Shown here: piece after piece, positions 40,190 to 48,718 of the stretch
Numbering within the stretch: the stretch's first letter is position 1
How the letters are laid out: each line of letters opens with the position of its first letter
Assembly: GCA_027669525.1 (NCBI GenBank)
Contig: JAQEDJ010000010.1
Coordinates: 1 to 57,146, forward strand
Length of the DNA stretch: 57,146 bases
Reading direction: 5' to 3'
DNA from: Coriobacteriaceae bacterium AM48-5
Lineage (GTDB): Bacteria > Actinomycetota > Coriobacteriia > Coriobacteriales > Coriobacteriaceae
Translations under genes and position numbers: made by a program
The notes under the pieces: generated by a model
Databases searched by the model: none
Seen by the model: only the letters and a program-made list of their open reading frames with translations
What the model was told of the DNA's origin: nothing

Positions 40190-42140
40190 CTACAGGTTCT
40201 TGACACCCATCGCGCGCATGGCGTTCAGGATGGCGATGATCGCCACGCCCACGTCGCCAAAGACGGCAAGCCACATGTTGGCGATGCCCAGCGCTGCCAG
40301 CACCAAAATCAGCAGCTTAATACCCAGCGCAAAGATGATGTTCTGCCAAACAATCGCCATGGTCTTGCGTGCTACGCGGATCGCACGGGAGATGTTGGAC
40401 GGTTTGTCATCCATGAGCACCACGTCGGCGGCCTCAATCGCGGCGTCGGACCCCATGGCGCCCATGGCAATGCCCACATCGGCGCGCGTAAGCACGGGCG
40501 CATCATTGATGCCGTCGCCCACAAAAGCGAGCTTGCCCTTGCCGCTTTCGGCCGCGAGCAGCGCTTCAACACGCTCGACTTTGTCGCCCGGCAGCAGCTG
40601 CGCATGGAACTCGTCGAGACCCAACTGTTCGGCTACGGACGCAGCCACTTCCTCGCGGTCACCCGTGAGCATGACGGTGCGCTTGACGCCGGCGGCGTGC
40701 AGGTCGCGGATCGTCTGCTCGGCATCGGCCTTAACGGTGTCTGCAATCACGATGTGGCCGGCATACGCACCGTCCACGAGCACGTGGAGGATGGTACCGA
40801 CGACCTCGCAATTGGGAGCGTCGATACCGGCCGCAGCAAGCATCTTGGCGTTGCCGACGACGACGTGCTTGCCATCGATGGTCGCTGTCACGCCATGGCC
40901 CGCGTCGTTGGCGGAGTCGCTCACGCGCTTGGGGTCGACCTCGCCCTGGAAGGCGTTGCGTACCGACTGCGCGATGGGGTGGTCGGAGAATGACTCGGCG
41001 AGGGCTGCGACTTCAAGCAACGATTGCTCGGTATAGCCTGCCTCGGGGTGCACCGCGACCACCGAGAACGTGCCGTTGGTGAGGGTGCCCGTCTTGTCAA
41101 AGACGACGGTGTCCACGTCGGCGAGCGCCTCGAGGTAGTTAGAACCCTTGATGAGAACGCCCAGCTTGGACGCGCCGCCAATGCCGCCAAAGAAGCTCAG
41201 CGGCACGCTGATCACGAGCGCGCACGGGCAACTGACGACCAGGAAGGTCAGGCCGCGCAGGATCCAGTCGGACCAAGCGCCAGTCACCAGGCCGCCGCCA
41301 AGCGCGAGCACCGCGGCCGCGCCGGTGACGGCGGGCGTGTAGACGCGGGCAAAGCGCGTGATGAAGTTCTCGGTGTGCGCCTTCTTTTCGCTGGCATTCT
41401 CTACGAGCTCCAGGACGCGCGCAACGGTGGACTCGCCAAACGGCTTGGTGGTACGCACGCGGATGAGGCCCGTCATGTTGATGCAGCCGCTGATGATATC
41501 GTCGCCGGACTTGGCGGGGCGGGGGACCGACTCGCCCGTGAGCGCGGCGGTGTCGAGCTGGGTTTCGCCCTCGACGATGATGCCGTCGATAGGCACGCGC
41601 TCGCCGGGCTTGACGACGATGACGGTGCCGACGGTGATGTCATCGGGGAAGACCTGCTCGAGCGTGCCGTCGGTCTGCTCGACGTTAGCGTAGTCGGGCG
41701 CGATGTCCATCATGGCACTGATCGACTTGCGGCTCTTGCCCACAGCGTATGCCTGGAACAGCTCGCCGACCTGGTAGAACAGCATGACGGCGGCGCCTTC
41801 GGCCATGTGCGGGTCGGTATCGGGGAAGAGCACCATGGCAAACGCGCCGATGGTCGCGACTGCCATGAGGAAGCTCTCGTCGAGGCCTTGCCGCGGCGGA
41901 TGTTATTGAATGCCTTTTGCAGTACGTCGTAGCCGGCAATCAAAAACGGCACGAGGAACAGCACAAAGCTGGCGTAGATGTTGCCGGCTCCCCAAATGCG
42001 ATAGTGAGGGCGCCGAGCTCGTCGAGGGCATAAACAACGGCAAAAATGCCCAGTGCTACCAGGATGCGGTTGCGCTTATGCTCAAGGGACTCTTTCTTCT
42101 TGCGCTTCTTCTTTTTCTTTTTGGGATCGGCGGCTGTCAT
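40190..42140 (-). CDS. Heavy-metal-exporting P1B-type ATPase (Zn/Cd/Pb group)
   Basis: The restored protein has about 650 residues. It begins with a Lys-rich tail (KKKKKKRKKK), then P1B helices; the metal site is SCPCALVISVPL and the phosphorylation site VVFDKTGTLTNG. TGES, HP (SFSDHPIAQS) and GDGINDAPVL motifs are present. SCPCALVISVP-FFGGIG plus the nearby ArsR/SmtB regulator point to Zn2+/Cd2+/Pb2+ export. There is no N-terminal HMA domain; a separate HMA protein is encoded upstream. One-base losses at 41884 (GGG read as GG) and 41990 (five C read as four) break the N-terminal third; repair joins AFGGAGNIYASFVLF and RGKALDESFLMAV. Confidence 0.93.
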
Positions 42141-42161
42141 GATTCAAACCTCTCATTTGAG

Positions 42162-42185
42162 TTTATGAACACTCGCTCATATAAT
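42162..42185 (-). promoter_or_regulatory. ArsR/SmtB operator copy upstream of the ATPase
   Basis: TATGAACACTCGCTCATATAAT (42164-42185) matches most of either arm of the large palindrome at 42901-42957. It lies about 20 bases before the ATPase start, so the repressor probably also controls the ATPase directly. Confidence 0.7.
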
Positions 42186-42239
42186 TTCGCGAGCAAAGGC
42201 CGCGGCAAGCGCGGCCTCGCAGGTCAACGTATGCGCGGG

Positions 42240-42458
42240 TTAGAGAATGATCTCGCAGTCCGGCTCGGCGTCGGCGGTGAACTCAACGACGCGGTCCAGG
42301 ACCTCGTCGAACTTGGCGTCGTCGGCCTCGAGCGTCAGCTTCTGGGTCATAAAGTTGACCGAAACGGACTTGACGCCCTCGAGCTTGGCAAGTTCGTCCT
42401 GAAGCTCGCGCGCGCAGTTGGCGCAATCGATCTCGTCGAGCTTGAACTGCTTTTTCAT
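42240..42458 (-). CDS. Stand-alone heavy-metal-associated (HMA) protein
   Basis: The protein has 72 residues with a ferredoxin-like HMA fold. The metal site is IDCANCARELQ (CxxC at 13-16), followed by VKSVSVNFMTQKLTLEAD, the usual second strand pair. It would bind soft or transition-metal ions in the cytoplasm and hand them to the downstream ATPase, which lacks its own HMA domain. The gene lies between the repressor and the ATPase; GGAAAGGAACC gives a good ribosome-binding site. Confidence 0.93.
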   Translation of the reverse strand: MKKQFKLDEIDCANCARELQDELAKLEGVKSVSVNFMTQKLTLEADDAKFDEVLDRVVEFTADAEPDCEIIL

Positions 42459-42521
42459 GGTGGGTTCCTTTCCCTGTGTTAGCGGTCTGGGTGCCGGCCG
42501 CGCTGATACCGTGGTTGATTG

Positions 42522-42887
42522 CTATTCGCAGATATGGCTCATGCCCTGGTTAAGCATGGTGTAGACGTGATCGTCGGCGAGCGAGTAGAGAATGTTGCGG
42601 CCGTCGCGGCGGAACTTGACCAGGTGCGACTGCTTAAGCGTGCGCAGCTGGTGCGATACTGCCGACTGCGAGGTTGCGGTCGCTTCGGCGATGTCAGCCA
42701 CGCAGAGCTCGCGGCCCATGAGGGCATAGAGGATCTTGATGCGTGTGGTGTCGCTGAAGACCTTGAACAGGTCGGCCAGGTCGTACAACAGCTCCTCGTC
42801 GGGAAGGTCCTCGGGCGAGCAGGTGGTGGGGACGATCGGCTCGGTGGCCTCGATGCCAGTCTTTGTTTCATCAGCGTGGCTGCTCAT
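42522..42887 (-). CDS. ArsR/SmtB-family metal-sensing repressor
   Basis: This 121-residue winged-helix protein has DLFKVFSDTTRIKILYAL, then ELCVADIAEATATSQSAVSHQLRTLKQSHLV (recognition helix) and a wing with RRDGRNILYSLAD. ELCVAD holds the alpha-3 Cys found in CadC/ArsR-type sensors, and DDHVYTMLNQGMSHICE gives alpha-5 ligands (Asp, His, His, Glu) as in SmtB/CzrA. It would release DNA on binding Zn or Cd. First gene of the operon repressor-HMA-ATPase. Confidence 0.94.
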   Translation of the reverse strand: MSSHADETKTGIEATEPIVPTTCSPEDLPDEELLYDLADLFKVFSDTTRIKILYALMGRELCVADIAEATATSQSAVSHQLRTLKQSHLVKFRRDGRNILYSLADDHVYTMLNQGMSHICE

Positions 42888-42900
42888 TGCAACATCCTTT

Positions 42901-42961
42901 CATATGAACATGCGCTCATATAATTTACTTCCGATTATATGAGCGCATGTTCATATGTCAA
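42901..42961 (-). promoter_or_regulatory. Repressor promoter and 24-bp perfect operator palindrome
   Basis: Perfectly complementary 24-bp arms (42901-42924 and 42934-42957) flank a 9-nt spacer. Each arm is itself an ATATGA...TCATAT site typical of ArsR/SmtB. On the minus strand TTGACA (42956-42961) and TATAAT (42934-42939) are spaced by 16 bp, so the right arm lies exactly over the core promoter. Occupation by the repressor would block RNA polymerase. Confidence 0.9.
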
Positions 42962-43039
42962 TACAATTTACGTTAATTTCGATGACTGCTTGCCGCCTCT
43001 GCGATTTTCTGCGGGTTGGGAGACATCGACGCAATGCTC

Positions 43040-43255
43040 GCCAACATATTTCGAGATGTTCGGCCAGCATGCTAAGAAAGCCACCTTGAGAAGCATTAGA
43101 ACTGTTCATATTTGTACTTTATCGTGTTAAATACCGCGAGAATCAGTTCTTCCTCTACGGGAGTTCCTGCAGAATCAGTTTTATCTAAAGTTATATTGAG
43201 CATTGCTGCAGCCAATCTGGCACATCGGTGGCCGAATAAGTCGAAAAATGTAGGT
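43040..43255. repeat. Left pair of the 26-bp repeat (inverted copies A and B)
   Basis: Copy A is 43040-43065 (plus) and copy B 43230-43255 (minus). Both fit RCCWAC, four W-rich bases, then TTYGASWTRTTCGGCC. The 164 bases between them have no recognised feature. Copy B ends 21 bases beyond the nuclease stop codon. Confidence 0.8.
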
Positions 43256-43276
43256 GGACATCCGCAGAGATCGCCT

Positions 43277-44485
43277 TTAGAAGAGCGAATTCTCAATTAG
43301 ATCAATAATCGTGTCGTCTTCCGTGCGGTTTTCATCGATTTTTGCGAACATGTCGCATTCCCAAGGCCCATTGATTTCCTCAGCAAGGGCCCCGACGTGT
43401 TGCATGTCGTCGGGTTCTGGCACATCGTTGATGCTCGGGTCATCAGCTTGCGGATATTGGCTTACAATTTCGCGCTTGGCGGCCTCTTCTTCTTTGAGTG
43501 TCTCCAGGACGCGGCGACCGTATTCGAAGTAGCGCCGCAAGACAAATTGACGAAGAGTTTCTTGCAGGATGGCGAAGTTATCCGGGAGTCGACCGGGCCA
43601 TATCTTCTCGCGAATGCGAATCGCTTCCATGACCCGCCTAAAAGCGGACTGCTTGAAAAACGAATGACGACTAACTGTGATAACGGCATATCCCATGTTT
43701 CGCAGCGTGTTTCGGCGTTCCTCGTCAATTGATTGCTGTTCGGGCTCGTCGTGGTAAAAGCCGTTGTATTCGATATCGGTCATCGAATTTTCGAGCAGCG
43801 CGTCGAGGTAGAAAACCGTCCGTCGCGTTAGGGCGGCGTATCTTTTGGGGACTGGGATCGGATAGTCCGTTTTGATAGCGCGTATGGCTAAGCCACCCAT
43901 TGACTTGGGCATTGTCAGCATCATGACAAACGCCGTTTCGAGTGGGGAGCGACAGCCTTCGCGTACATAAGAAAGTGCCTTAAGTGCTTTATTAGATCCA
44001 CGATACCCCGATGCCTCTGAAAAGAAGGCTCTGAGCTCTTCAACGCTGGTTAGGGCTGGGCGCTCGCGATATTGAGTTTCGTCGGACGTTCCAAGCGCGT
44101 AGGAGCCGCAGATTTCAAAGTAATACTCAACGAGCTCCGAAAGGTTGAGGTCGGCTGCTGCTTCTAACGCGCACAGCTTGATATCGACGATGTAGACGTT
44201 CGGCTCGAGTTCTAGGTAGCTTTCTGCATCAAACGTATAGCGCGTGCAGTGGCAGATGCAGCCCTTGCGGTGCCTTTTGGCATTATTGGAAAACGTCAGC
44301 ACATGGATGCTTTCAGAATCGACATTCTTTCTGTTGAGCCATGCTCGCGCCGCTTCCAGGTTGGACGTGGTCGGCGCAGACACCTTGATCTTTTCCATAG
44401 ATATGGGATCGGTCGCGTGGCTTGCGAGCGAGTTGACTGTTTGGTATACAGCGCGTGCCGTGGTATGTGACAGAACGATTCCCAT
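43277..44485 (-). CDS. Predicted AbiEi-like/PD-(D/E)XK (DUF559/Vsr-like) nuclease-fold protein
   Basis: The protein has 402 residues. The N-terminal half (SIHVLTFSNNAKRHRKGC, then a VYIVDIKLCALEAAADL block) resembles the AbiEi-antitoxin-like domain that precedes DUF559 nucleases in actinobacteria. The C-terminal half has the nuclease pattern SPLETAF, YLDALL (D228), IEYNGFYHDE (E239, H245), ERRNTLRNMGYAVITVSR, then a helix. It is distinctly AT-richer than its neighbours. A second member lies at 52891-53940. The function is unknown; I infer DNA binding or cleavage, possibly defence. ATG 44485 has no strong ribosome-binding site. Confidence 0.65.
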   Translation of the reverse strand: MGIVLSHTTARAVYQTVNSLASHATDPISMEKIKVSAPTTSNLEAARAWLNRKNVDSESIHVLTFSNNAKRHRKGCICHCTRYTFDAESYLELEPNVYIVDIKLCALEAAADLNLSELVEYYFEICGSYALGTSDETQYRERPALTSVEELRAFFSEASGYRGSNKALKALSYVREGCRSPLETAFVMMLTMPKSMGGLAIRAIKTDYPIPVPKRYAALTRRTVFYLDALLENSMTDIEYNGFYHDEPEQQSIDEERRNTLRNMGYAVITVSRHSFFKQSAFRRVMEAIRIREKIWPGRLPDNFAILQETLRQFVLRRYFEYGRRVLETLKEEEAAKREIVSQYPQADDPSINDVPEPDDMQHVGALAEEINGPWECDMFAKIDENRTEDDTIIDLIENSLF

Positions 44486-44700
44486 ACGCGCATGATGGCA
44501 TAGCGGACGCCATATACGCTCGAAACTTCGGGCAACGGTATTGGGGCGCGGCTTATCTTCTGCGAACGGTGGGTTTTTGAGCTGTCGTATTGAGGGGGGC
44601 AGCTTCGGCTGGGGAGGTTTCTGTCGGCCGCCCCATTTTGGTGAACTTTAGTTGCGGATTCGTAGCTTCTAAGCGTTTTTGCCGACCGCTCAGATGCCTC

Positions 44701-44886
44701 ACCAACATAATTTGAGTTATTCGGCCTTATCCTATACGAATGGTGCGATCGCAACGTCCTATTCGAATTGATTCAGGTAGATTTATGGGGCTTGGTTGCG
44801 AAATTGGGGCGACTATAGCGCTCGATTGCGGTTCAAGGGGCCTCGACTAGTGGTTCAGCTGGCCGAACAACTCGAAAAAAGTAGGT
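44701..44886. repeat. Right pair of the 26-bp repeat (inverted copies C and D)
   Basis: Copy C is 44701-44726 (plus) and copy D 44861-44886 (minus), in the same opposed orientation as the left pair. The interior shares no obvious similarity with the left interior. The rest of the 551-bp gap (44486-45036) contains a G-rich stretch at 44592-44617 and a terminator at 44937. Confidence 0.8.
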
Positions 44887-44936
44887 GGGCCAACCTGCCG
44901 ACTATGTGAAGCACGCGAATTTGCTCGTTTTGATGC

Positions 44937-44972
44937 AAACTAGGGTGCAGCCATAAGACTGCGCCCTAGTTT
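44937..44972 (-). terminator. Hairpin downstream of the exonuclease gene
   Basis: AAACTAGGGTGCAG (44937-44950) pairs with 44959-44972 (13 pairs and one G-U) around an 8-nt loop; the following T-run is short. Confidence 0.7.
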
Positions 44973-45036
44973 ACTGCGTGCCGGTGCCTCCAGACGGATT
45001 GCACTGTGCTGGCAGGCGCTCCCGCAGATGGATCGG

Positions 45037-46005
45037 TTATTTCGCGAATAGGTTCTTGAGGTTGAACTCGGCCTGTACCGTGCGGAGCATGAGGTCGGTG
45101 TCGTCCAGACCCAGATGCTGCTCGTTGGCGTCGGGCGCGAGGGTGCCGCGACGGCGTGCCCAGTTCTCGAGCGCGGCGGGGGCGGACTCGCGGGGGAGCG
45201 AGCGCACGTCGGCGTCCAGGCTGCGGCAGATCTGGCGCGAGTCGATGACGATGATCTTACCCGCGCGGCGTGCCTCGGCGTAACCGTCCAGGTGAATCTT
45301 GAACCAGCTGTCCTCAAAGGCGGCGTTATGCGCCATGTACGGGTACTTCTTCATAAGCTTGAGCAGCTGCTTTTGCAGCTCCTTGTTCTCGCGGAAGGGC
45401 GTTTTGCCGTCGATGTCGTCCCAAGTAATGTGGTGGATATTCGACAGCGGCACATCTTCGCCGCGGTAGATGTCGGGCAGGCCGCAGTAGTGTGCCTCGG
45501 CGTCATGCGGGACGGCGTCGCTGGTGAGCTCCATGATCTCCCAGCCCACGTTGATGATATAGCCGCGCTCGGGTGCACGGCCGGTGGTCTCGATGTCGAT
45601 ACCGAGCACGGTGCCCTGGATGGGCTTGCGGGCGTAGGCCACGCCGAGTGCGTCGCGGTCGCCGCGGATTTCGCGCATAACGGACGCGGCGGTGCGCTTT
45701 TGCATCTTGCCGATGGCGGCGCAGGTGTCGGCATCGGACAGGCCGCGCGAGAGCGTCGCGGGCGTCACGTTGCGCAGACGCGCCTCGCCAATCTGGTCGC
45801 ACAGGTCGCGGTTGCGGTCGGCCAGGTCGAGCACGGTGGCAAAGTCGAAGCCGGGGTCGCCCTCGGCGGTAAAGTACTCGGTCTCGAGCACCTTGAGGGC
45901 CTCCTCGCCCTTCTGGCGCTCGGACTCCATGGCGCCGTGGTCGCCGTAGATAAACATGGGGATAAACGGCTGGCGCTCGTATTCGAGTGCTTGCGATACG
46001 TTCAT
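45037..46005 (-). CDS. DEDD-type 3'-5' exonuclease (DnaQ-like)
   Basis: The protein has 322 residues. From about residue 133 the exonuclease fold is clear: GIDIETTG (Exo I, Asp and Glu), AHNAAFEDSWF (Exo II), DSRQICRSL and HLGLDDTDLM (Exo III, DEDDh). The first about 130 residues are mostly helical and not recognised. It is probably a stand-alone DNA or RNA exonuclease used in repair or processing. ATG 46005 is preceded by AAGGAGTA. Confidence 0.88.
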   Translation of the reverse strand: MNVSQALEYERQPFIPMFIYGDHGAMESERQKGEEALKVLETEYFTAEGDPGFDFATVLDLADRNRDLCDQIGEARLRNVTPATLSRGLSDADTCAAIGKMQKRTAASVMREIRGDRDALGVAYARKPIQGTVLGIDIETTGRAPERGYIINVGWEIMELTSDAVPHDAEAHYCGLPDIYRGEDVPLSNIHHITWDDIDGKTPFRENKELQKQLLKLMKKYPYMAHNAAFEDSWFKIHLDGYAEARRAGKIIVIDSRQICRSLDADVRSLPRESAPAALENWARRRGTLAPDANEQHLGLDDTDLMLRTVQAEFNLKNLFAK

Positions 46006-46176
46006 ATGCTACTCCTTGGACGGTCCGCGTTGTGCGGCTCGAGGTTACTGAGTTATGGCGAGATGATAGTTTACCATAGGCAACTATTGGCACCGCGCCC
46101 GGGACAACTACAATACCCTAGTTGACCGCTAGGACTTTTACAATGCTGCCGAAAGACACGAAAGGTTCCATCCGTC

Positions 46177-47268
46177 ATGGATTTACTGATTGATATTCTG
46201 CTCGACGCCGGCAAGGACACGCTGTCGCTGCTGCCGTTTTTGTTGGTGACGTATCTTGCTCTCGAGACACTTGAGCACGTTGCGGGCGACCGCGTCAACG
46301 GCGCTATCAAGCGCGCCGGCGCTGCGGGTCCCGTGGTTGGCTCGCTGCTGGGCATGGTGCCGCAGTGCGGATTTTCGGCCATGGCAGCAACGCTGTACGC
46401 CGGCCGTGTCGTGACCTTGGGCACGTTGGTGGCGGTGTTCCTTTCGACCTCCGATGAGATGCTGCCGCTGTTGCTTGCCGAGCAGGTTCCCGTGCAGACT
46501 ATGGCGATGCTTTTGGCTTCGAAAGCGCTGATCGCACTGGTCACGGGTTTTATCGTGGACGCTGCCATTCGCGGCCTGCGCCGTAACGCCCGCGCGCACG
46601 CGGCGATTCGCCGTACCGTGCTGGGAACCGCGGCCAACCCGGCCCACGTGAACTGCGCGCACGACGACCACAGCGGCGGTGACATCATCGACGAGGTGGC
46701 CGAGGCAGGCGTGAGCGCCGACCACATCCACGAGCTGTGCGAGCGCGACCATTGCGGTTGTGATGAAGACGAGGACGAGCACGAACACGGACATGGCCAC
46801 GATCACGGTCATGAGGGCGAACATGAACACCATGATGGTCACGGTCACTCTCACTCCCACGAAGGGACGCCTGTCCTGTCGATCATCCGCAGTGCGATCT
46901 CGCACACCGTGCAGGTCTCGGTATTCATTTTTCTGGTGACGCTGATTCTGGTCGCCGTGCTCGAGACGTTCGGCGAGTCCGCGATCGAGCAGTTCCTGCG
47001 CGGCAACGAGACACTCGCTGTCCTGGGTTCGGCGCTTGTCGGCCTGATTCCCAACTGCTCGGCCAGCGTCGTCATCACGCAGCTGTATCTGGAAGGCGCG
47101 CTGCAGCTGGCACCGATGCTCGCCGGCACGCTTATCTCCGCCGGCGTGGGCTATCTGGTGCTGTTCCGCACCAACCGCAGCGCCCGCGAAAACGTCGTGT
47201 TCCTGATTATGATGTACGTTATCGGCGCGGGCTGGGGTCTCATCCTCTCCGCCGTTGGCTCTAAGTAG
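46177..47268 (+). CDS. ArsP_2-type putative metal exporter with His-rich loop
   Basis: This membrane protein of 363 residues is built as two helical halves, each with a Pro-Xaa-Cys motif (GMVPQCGFSAMAATL and GLIPNCSASVVITQLYL) that is probably part of the transport site. Between them lies a long cytoplasmic loop with CAHDDH, HELCERDHCGCDEDEDE and a run alternating His with Gly/Asp/Glu (about residues 200-230). The layout fits the ArsP_2 (PF11449) putative 10-TM heavy-metal exporters, sometimes called putative manganese transporters. The ion is not provable from sequence. Confidence 0.85.
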   Translation: MDLLIDILLDAGKDTLSLLPFLLVTYLALETLEHVAGDRVNGAIKRAGAAGPVVGSLLGMVPQCGFSAMAATLYAGRVVTLGTLVAVFLSTSDEMLPLLLAEQVPVQTMAMLLASKALIALVTGFIVDAAIRGLRRNARAHAAIRRTVLGTAANPAHVNCAHDDHSGGDIIDEVAEAGVSADHIHELCERDHCGCDEDEDEHEHGHGHDHGHEGEHEHHDGHGHSHSHEGTPVLSIIRSAISHTVQVSVFIFLVTLILVAVLETFGESAIEQFLRGNETLAVLGSALVGLIPNCSASVVITQLYLEGALQLAPMLAGTLISAGVGYLVLFRTNRSARENVVFLIMMYVIGAGWGLILSAVGSK

Positions 47269-47358
47269 ATGTTTGGGATATGCCGTAAAAACTGGGGCAT
47301 TCCGTATAATTTGCCGCCATGACCTGGGCGTTTGATGCGCGTCAATCGCCAAGACAAA

Positions 47359-47395
47359 AAGGTAGATTTTTAGGCATGTCCCAAAAATCTACCTT
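47359..47395. repeat. CTGTCCC-type loop palindrome, 13-bp stem
   Basis: AAGGTAGATTTTT (47359-47371) pairs perfectly with 47383-47395 around AGGCATGTCCC. It lies between the exporter and yaiI stop codons and may serve as a terminator for both. Confidence 0.85.
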
Positions 47396-47397
47396 GG

Positions 47398-47880
47398 TTA
47401 GCGCAGCAGCTCGGTGAGGTTGCGTTTAAAGCGGGCGCGGTCTTCGCTGGTAAATGCCGCCGGCCCGCGAGTGCGTCCGCCGGCGCGGCGCACCTTCTTT
47501 TCCTCGTGGCGAATAAACAGCTGCATGTCGATGGTTGCTTTGTCGTAGACGCGCCCGCGCACACCGATAGCGGCGGCATCGCGCCCGAGCACCATGCTCG
47601 CCAAGCCAATGTCCTGCGTCACGACCACGTCGCCCGCCTGCAGGCGTTCGACAATGGCAAAGTCGGCGCTGTCGGCGCCCACGCTCACGTCGAGCGTCGT
47701 GACCCAAAAGCCGCGTCGCGCGTGCTCGGCATCGCGCGGGTCGTCGCGGCGAATGTGCCGTTCCAGGTTTTGCGTGCTGTTGCCGGCGATAACAACGGCG
47801 ACGCCCGCCCGCCGCGCGCAGTCAATCGACTCGCGCGTGACCGGGCAGGCGTCTGCATCAATAAAGAGCGTTCGTGGCAT
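47398..47880 (-). CDS. YaiI/YqxD family protein (UPF0178, DUF188)
   Basis: The protein has 160 residues with the family signature: LFIDADACPVTRE at the start, VGADSADFAIVERLQAGDVVVTQDIGLASM, and GRVYDKATIDMQL. The PIN-like arrangement of acidic residues (DADACP, D in DSADF, TQDIGLA) suggests a nuclease-like fold, but the biochemical function is not established. It starts on the base after the upstream HdeD-like gene ends, so the two form an operon. The C-terminus is basic (RKRNLTELLR type). Confidence 0.93.
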   Translation of the reverse strand: MPRTLFIDADACPVTRESIDCARRAGVAVVIAGNSTQNLERHIRRDDPRDAEHARRGFWVTTLDVSVGADSADFAIVERLQAGDVVVTQDIGLASMVLGRDAAAIGVRGRVYDKATIDMQLFIRHEEKKVRRAGGRTRGPAAFTSEDRARFKRNLTELLR

Positions 47881-48483
47881 CTAGCGCACCAGTTTGCCAA
47901 ATTGAATAGCGCGAACAATCAGCGTTACGCCAAACACCAGCAGCGCGGCGCCGCTAAAGATGACGAGCATCTTGGCCGACCACAGCGGATAGATAAACAC
48001 GAACATGCCGGCGATGATGGAAAGTGCGCCGCTCAGGATGGCGAGGGCGCGGTTGGACGAAAGCTCGGACTCCAGAATGGACATGACACCTTCGACAATC
48101 CAGCCAAAGCCGGCCACGATAACCACCATCGTGGTGAGTGTCGCGGTCGAGAAGGCCTGGTTGCGCAGGATTATGACGCCGCCCAGGATAATGAGTAGGT
48201 TGGAGATGATGCTCGTCACGCGCCAGCCAGTGGGCAGCAGCGGCTCAAAAATGGCAGTGAACAGCCTGATGGCAGCGGTGATTACAAAGTAAAAACCCAG
48301 GACGGTCGTCAAAAAGACGAGGGACTTGGCGGGTGCAAAAAGCAGCGCGATGCCAGCAATGAGCGCCACGACGCCCGTGATGGCGTAGATCCAGCGCACG
48401 GCCTTGACGGCTTTGCCCGCCATACTTTTCTCGTCAAATCCAAACTGGCTCGATTTTTGGTCATCGTTCCTAAAGATACCCAT
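47881..48483 (-). CDS. HdeD-family (DUF308) membrane protein
   Basis: The protein has 200 residues with six membrane helices in three hairpins (ITGVVALIAGIALLFAP; FYFVITAAIRLF; SNLLIILGGVIILRN; TMVVIVAGFGWIVEGV; ILSGALSIIAGMFVFIYP; MLVIFSGAALLVFGVTLIVRAI), the DUF308/HdeD repeat pattern. HdeD is linked to acid resistance in Escherichia coli; the role here is unknown. ATG 48483 has GGAGAC upstream. It is cotranscribed with yaiI. Confidence 0.9.
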   Translation of the reverse strand: MGIFRNDDQKSSQFGFDEKSMAGKAVKAVRWIYAITGVVALIAGIALLFAPAKSLVFLTTVLGFYFVITAAIRLFTAIFEPLLPTGWRVTSIISNLLIILGGVIILRNQAFSTATLTTMVVIVAGFGWIVEGVMSILESELSSNRALAILSGALSIIAGMFVFIYPLWSAKMLVIFSGAALLVFGVTLIVRAIQFGKLVR

Positions 48484-48718
48484 AACGTCTCCTTTCCGTG
48501 CGGCGTAAGCCTTGATCGTTACAACCAGTATCGCTTAAAGGCGCTGGCGTATGGGTCGGGGAGGGCGAAACGTAACCCAAAGGTCCCGAATTGTTTCCGT
48601 TGTTCCCCACGTCGCGGTTTTCTATTCAACAGGTGTAGAACATTGCAGCCCTGTTCGTTATTGCCTACGTTTTAGGTTAGATTTTCCTAAGGACAATTGG
48701 CTTGTATTGGGGGTCCCT

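Noticed and set aside
43096..43296. 66-codon minus-strand frame overlapping the nuclease gene's end
   Set aside because: It covers repeat copy B, overlaps the nuclease stop and lacks a clear ribosome-binding site; I treat it as repeat-derived, although the PPTFF...LFG peptide is discussed as a finding.
46006..46176. Possible metal riboswitch (yybP-ykoY type) before the exporter
   Set aside because: The 170-bp leader lacks the conserved yybP-ykoY loops that I could recognise; only a small CTAG...CTAG repeat is present.
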